Positions 61,636-64,000 of a DNA stretch of 64,000 nt are shown piece after piece. The DNA is from an uncultured Monoglobus sp. GTDB taxonomy: Bacteria > Bacillota > Clostridia > Monoglobales > Monoglobaceae. Numbering within the stretch: position 1 is the first letter of the stretch; the number at the start of each line of letters is the position of its first letter. The position numbers were made by a program, and so were the translations under genes. Under the pieces are notes generated by a model. It was not told the origin of the DNA and ran no database searches. It saw only the letters and a list, made by a program, of their open reading frames with translations. The stretch is taken from assembly GCA_947624305.1 (NCBI GenBank), contig CANQKC010000007.1:22775-86774 (forward strand), written 5' to 3'.

Positions 61636-62808
61636 TTGAAAAGGAAACTAAGTACATTATTGTTTGCAGGACTTTTGATAATATTAGGTTTATGTGGTTG
61701 TTCGTTAAATACCGACAAACCACAAAACGTAATTCCCTATCCCTCGGACGAAGCTGCTGTTTCGCCGTCAGCCCATCCCGAAGCTACCGCAGAAACAGAA
61801 GAAACCAAAGCACCGACCATTGAGCCGAAAGCATATACCATATCTGATTTGGAAGTGCATTTTATCGACGTCGGGCAAGCGGATGCTGCGCTCTTAATAT
61901 CGGACGGACATTATATGTTGATTGACGGCGGGAACGTGGAGGACAGCAGCTTGATTTATTCATATTTGAATAAACTCAATATCAGCTATTTGGATTATAT
62001 CATAGGGACTCACGCTCACGAGGATCACATGGGAGGCTTATCGGGAGCGTTGCAAAAAGCCGAAGTTGAAAATGTTTATGTACCGAAAACAGAGAGTGAC
62101 GCAAAATTTTATCAATCGTTCAAAGACAAGATTATGGCGGAAGGCGTGACTCCAATCAATCCAACATCGGGAACGAGCTTTGATTTGGGAAGTTGCAGCG
62201 TTCAACTGTTTTGCCCGAAATATGAAAGTGCGGATGATTTGAATAATACGTCCATAATGACAAAGGTTATTTGCGGAAACACATCATTTTTATTTACAGG
62301 AGACTCGGAAAGAGATGAGGAAAGCGATATATTAGGTCAAGGCTATGATTTATCCGCGACAGTTTTGAAAGCGGGTCATCATGGCTCGGACACTTCATCC
62401 TCCTATGTATTTCTTAGAGAAGTGATGCCCAAATACGTCGTTATATCCGTTGGCAAAGATAATCAGTACGGACACCCTGACGAAGCGGCTCTCAGTCGTT
62501 TTCGTGATGTTGGGGCAACGGTGTACCGTACTGATTTGCAGGGAGATATTATCGTCAAAAGTGATGGAAACGAACTTAGCTTCTCTACCGAGAAAAACGA
62601 AAATGAGGAAACAAACCCGACAGTAGCACAGGGTTCTGAAAACTCTCAAAACGGAGAAAGCCAATATATCGGCAATAAAAATTCAAAGAAATTTCATCGC
62701 CCGTCCTGTAAAAATCTGCCCGCCGAGAAAAACCGAGTTTACTTAAACTCGCGGGATGAAGCTATTGAACAAGGATTCTCTCCTTGCGGTAATTGTAATG
62801 TAAAGTAA
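61636..62808 (+). CDS. Exported ComEC/Rec2-like metallo-beta-lactamase-fold lipoprotein
   Basis: 390 residues from a TTG at 61636 preceded by AAAGGTGGG. The signal peptide ends in the lipobox LCGC near residue 21. The metallo-beta-lactamase domain (about 70-315) has FIDVGQADAALL, the metal motif THAHEDHMGG, FLFTGD and AGHHGSD, matching the ComEC C-terminal nuclease-like domain but without ComEC's membrane channel. Residues about 345-390 form a cysteine/histidine module (YIGNKNSKKFHRPSCKNL to CGNCN) like Ada-type zinc domains. It is predicted to be a surface-tethered phosphodiesterase or nuclease. Confidence 0.88.
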   Translation: MKRKLSTLLFAGLLIILGLCGCSLNTDKPQNVIPYPSDEAAVSPSAHPEATAETEETKAPTIEPKAYTISDLEVHFIDVGQADAALLISDGHYMLIDGGNVEDSSLIYSYLNKLNISYLDYIIGTHAHEDHMGGLSGALQKAEVENVYVPKTESDAKFYQSFKDKIMAEGVTPINPTSGTSFDLGSCSVQLFCPKYESADDLNNTSIMTKVICGNTSFLFTGDSERDEESDILGQGYDLSATVLKAGHHGSDTSSSYVFLREVMPKYVVISVGKDNQYGHPDEAALSRFRDVGATVYRTDLQGDIIVKSDGNELSFSTEKNENEETNPTVAQGSENSQNGESQYIGNKNSKKFHRPSCKNLPAEKNRVYLNSRDEAIEQGFSPCGNCNVK

Positions 62809-62865
62809 TAGATTATGTAATTTCTAATAATTGTATTCATTTTTGCTTATTTTAAGTTCATTTGA

Positions 62866-62903
62866 AAAAGCATATCCGCGTAAATCCACGGATATGCTTT
62901 TTT
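62866..62903 (+). terminator. Terminator of the metallo-beta-lactamase-fold gene
   Basis: AAAGCATATCCG / CGGATATGCTTT stem with T6 at its end; it can also serve the convergent gene. Confidence 0.88.
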
Positions 62904-62926
62904 GTGTAATTCAATAATATAAATTA

Positions 62927-63250
62927 TTATTTGGCGAGCGCTGTTACCGTTACCGCATACCTGATCGCATTTTGGGATATTGCGGACAATATGCCGTAAC
63001 CATAATTGTCGGTTTCTTTGTTTTCGACCGCTTGGCGTATCAGGGTATTGGCTCGTCCGCTGGCGGCGCCATATCCTAACCCGTCATAAACCTCGTCAAG
63101 TATACTTCCCATGATATTCTCGGTGATTTTGACTGCTTCTTCCGATGCTCCGTCGGGCAGTGATTCTCCGGGGATTTCTGCCGCAAAGCCTGTAACGCTT
63201 GATGCGAGAACAGCGGCAGATAAAACAGTAGACAAAATAAATTTTTTCAT
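62927..63250 (-). CDS. Small secreted protein of unknown function
   Basis: 107 residues from the ATG at 63250, which has GGAGG 9 nt upstream; the ATG three codons earlier touches that site. A signal peptide (MKKFILSTVLSAAVLASSVTGFAAE) is followed by an about 80-residue helical mature part containing DEVYDGLGYGAASGRANTLI and a C-terminal alanine/valine helix. No family was recognised. Confidence 0.7.
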   Translation of the reverse strand: MKKFILSTVLSAAVLASSVTGFAAEIPGESLPDGASEEAVKITENIMGSILDEVYDGLGYGAASGRANTLIRQAVENKETDNYGYGILSAISQNAIRYAVTVTALAK

Positions 63251-63371
63251 AACAATCATCCTCCAAATATATTTTGATATTAATATTATATCACATATCC
63301 TTATGGTCGCCCAGTTTTTATTTTTAAATAACCGTAGAAAATATTCGGTTTGGTCTGTATATAGCGCACAA

Positions 63372-63704
63372 TCAATACTTCAAGCTCATTAAAATTTTTC
63401 TTTGGAGCTGCCATACTTCATGCATTTTTTCTTGTAAAGCTTCTATGTCGTCTTTATAGATCGAGCCGGTCTCGTTTACGCGCTTTGCGATTTGATTTAT
63501 GTTTTTGCCGATAGCTTGCAGTTCTTTGGCGTATCCTTTTATCGGTGATAGGTCCGTGTAGATTATGTAGCCGTCTATTGCCATTTTGCGCATGTAAGCC
63601 CCGATCTTATGTGTGGGTAGCTGCGCCATTTTCTGTTCGATAAGCTCGCGTTCTTTTTCCGTTACTCTGAATTTTATCTGAATATTTCTCTTTCTGTTTT
63701 CCAT
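63372..63704 (-). CDS. mobC: MobC-type relaxosome accessory protein (orphan)
   Basis: 110 residues from the ATG at 63704 (GGAGG 7 nt upstream). A ribbon-helix-helix-like N-terminus (RNIQIKFRVTEKERELIEQK) is followed by ELQAIGKNINQIAKRVNETG, the MobC hallmark that assists relaxase at oriT. The relaxase gene that normally follows directly is missing; an unrelated exported protein lies there instead. It is a leftover of a second mobilizable element, or the edge of one. Confidence 0.85.
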   Translation of the reverse strand: MENRKRNIQIKFRVTEKERELIEQKMAQLPTHKIGAYMRKMAIDGYIIYTDLSPIKGYAKELQAIGKNINQIAKRVNETGSIYKDDIEALQEKMHEVWQLQRKILMSLKY

Positions 63705-63798
63705 GCGTATACCTCCGAAATTTAATAAAGGGTTTGGGATAATTTCCCAATATTTTTTTGCGTATAAAACGGCTTGTCCGTTTCGCAAAACCGCGAAC

Positions 63799-63898
63799 GG
63801 GTACCCATTCGTTTTGCTTGCTGTTATTCATAATTTGCAAGTAAAGTGATTTTGATTTATTAAAATTGGGTACCCGTTTGCTGTGCTTGCTATACTGC
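63799..63898. repeat. Direct repeats upstream of mobC, candidate oriT region
   Basis: GGGTACCCATTCGTTTTGCT at 63799 and GGGTACCCGTTTGCTGTGCT at 63868 begin two related segments of about 28 bp, 69 bp apart. oriT sites often lie just upstream of mobC, which makes this a candidate. No nick sequence was confirmed. Confidence 0.5.
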
Positions 63899-63953
63899 AA
63901 TTTTTTATAAAGCCGCCGCAGGCGCAATGTCATTAAGTTAAGAAAGAGAGCAA

Positions 63954-63991
63954 AGAACCAAGTTCAGAAAAAAGGACTTGGTTCTTTTTTT
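63954..63991 (+). terminator. Intrinsic terminator at the window's right edge
   Basis: AGAACCAAGT / ACTTGGTTCT stem followed by T7. Confidence 0.85.
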
Positions 63992-64000
63992 GAAATTTTT

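Noticed and set aside
1..64000. tRNA or rRNA genes
   Set aside because: None was recognised on either strand by eye; a tRNA scan would settle small cases such as the integrase attachment site.

Overview
This is chromosomal DNA of a spore-forming, anaerobic, gut-type member of the Clostridia (Firmicutes). Pointers are an intact pro-sigma-K gene, the der-plsY-gpsA and yceD-rpmF operons, a fermentative adhE with Rex-like operators, a peptide-aldehyde-type NRPS, and very large surface proteins built from GLUG, Listeria-Bacteroides and Pro-Thr-Glu repeats. No rRNA or tRNA gene was seen, so the genus is not fixed. The backbone is moderately GC-rich. From about 42 to 52 kb the DNA is clearly AT-richer, which marks an integrated mobile element.

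Layout. (1) 1-8946 (-): the first 2982 residues of a giant exported leucine-rich-repeat/Listeria-Bacteroides-repeat protein, cut by the window edge. (2) 9.0-10.3 kb: a cluster of REP-like palindromes, then a HigB/HigA-type toxin-antitoxin pair. (3) 10.3-19.5 kb (-): housekeeping genes: aquaporin, gpsA, plsY, der, rpmF, yceD, a DUF1858 protein, a lipoprotein, an acyltransferase, an acyl-CoA thioesterase, a HAD phosphatase and sigK. A remnant of a REP-associated (RAYT) transposase lies upstream of der. (4) 19.7-29.1 kb (+): one probable operon encoding an asymmetric heterodimeric ABC exporter, two ATP-grasp ligases and two tandem GH3-family acyl-amido synthetases. A palindromic operator sits inside its promoter. 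This looks like an uncharacterised amide or peptide biosynthesis-and-export locus. (5) 29.2-41.8 kb (-): adhE plus a small kinase under tandem Rex-like operators, then a MATE exporter and a 2457-residue C-A-T-C-A-T-R NRPS. (6) 42.2-51.9 kb: a decaying integrative mobilizable element with integrase, excisionase, DUF927 protein, unknown genes, two 33-codon mini-ORFs, DUF1643, a 28-bp-period iteron array, a broken replisome-organizer gene, two homologous structured RNA elements and a shattered MobA/MobL relaxase. A collinear scar of the same DNA flanks a ydeI-like gene. (7) 52.0-60.97 kb (-): two giant secreted GLUG-repeat proteins behind a consensus promoter, a cobalamin riboswitch and an intrinsic terminator. 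The first carries a DUF4430 (transcobalamin C-terminal-like) domain and an alpha/alpha-toroid, so the pair is a candidate surface B12-capture system. (8) 61-64 kb: an XRE regulator, an exported metallo-beta-lactamase-fold lipoprotein, a small exported protein and an orphan mobC with a possible oriT region.

The best candidates for undescribed biology are the GH3/ATP-grasp/ABC operon, the B12-riboswitch-controlled surface proteins and the paired structured RNAs in the mobile element. All functions were read by eye from motifs. No database search was run, and domain limits are approximate.
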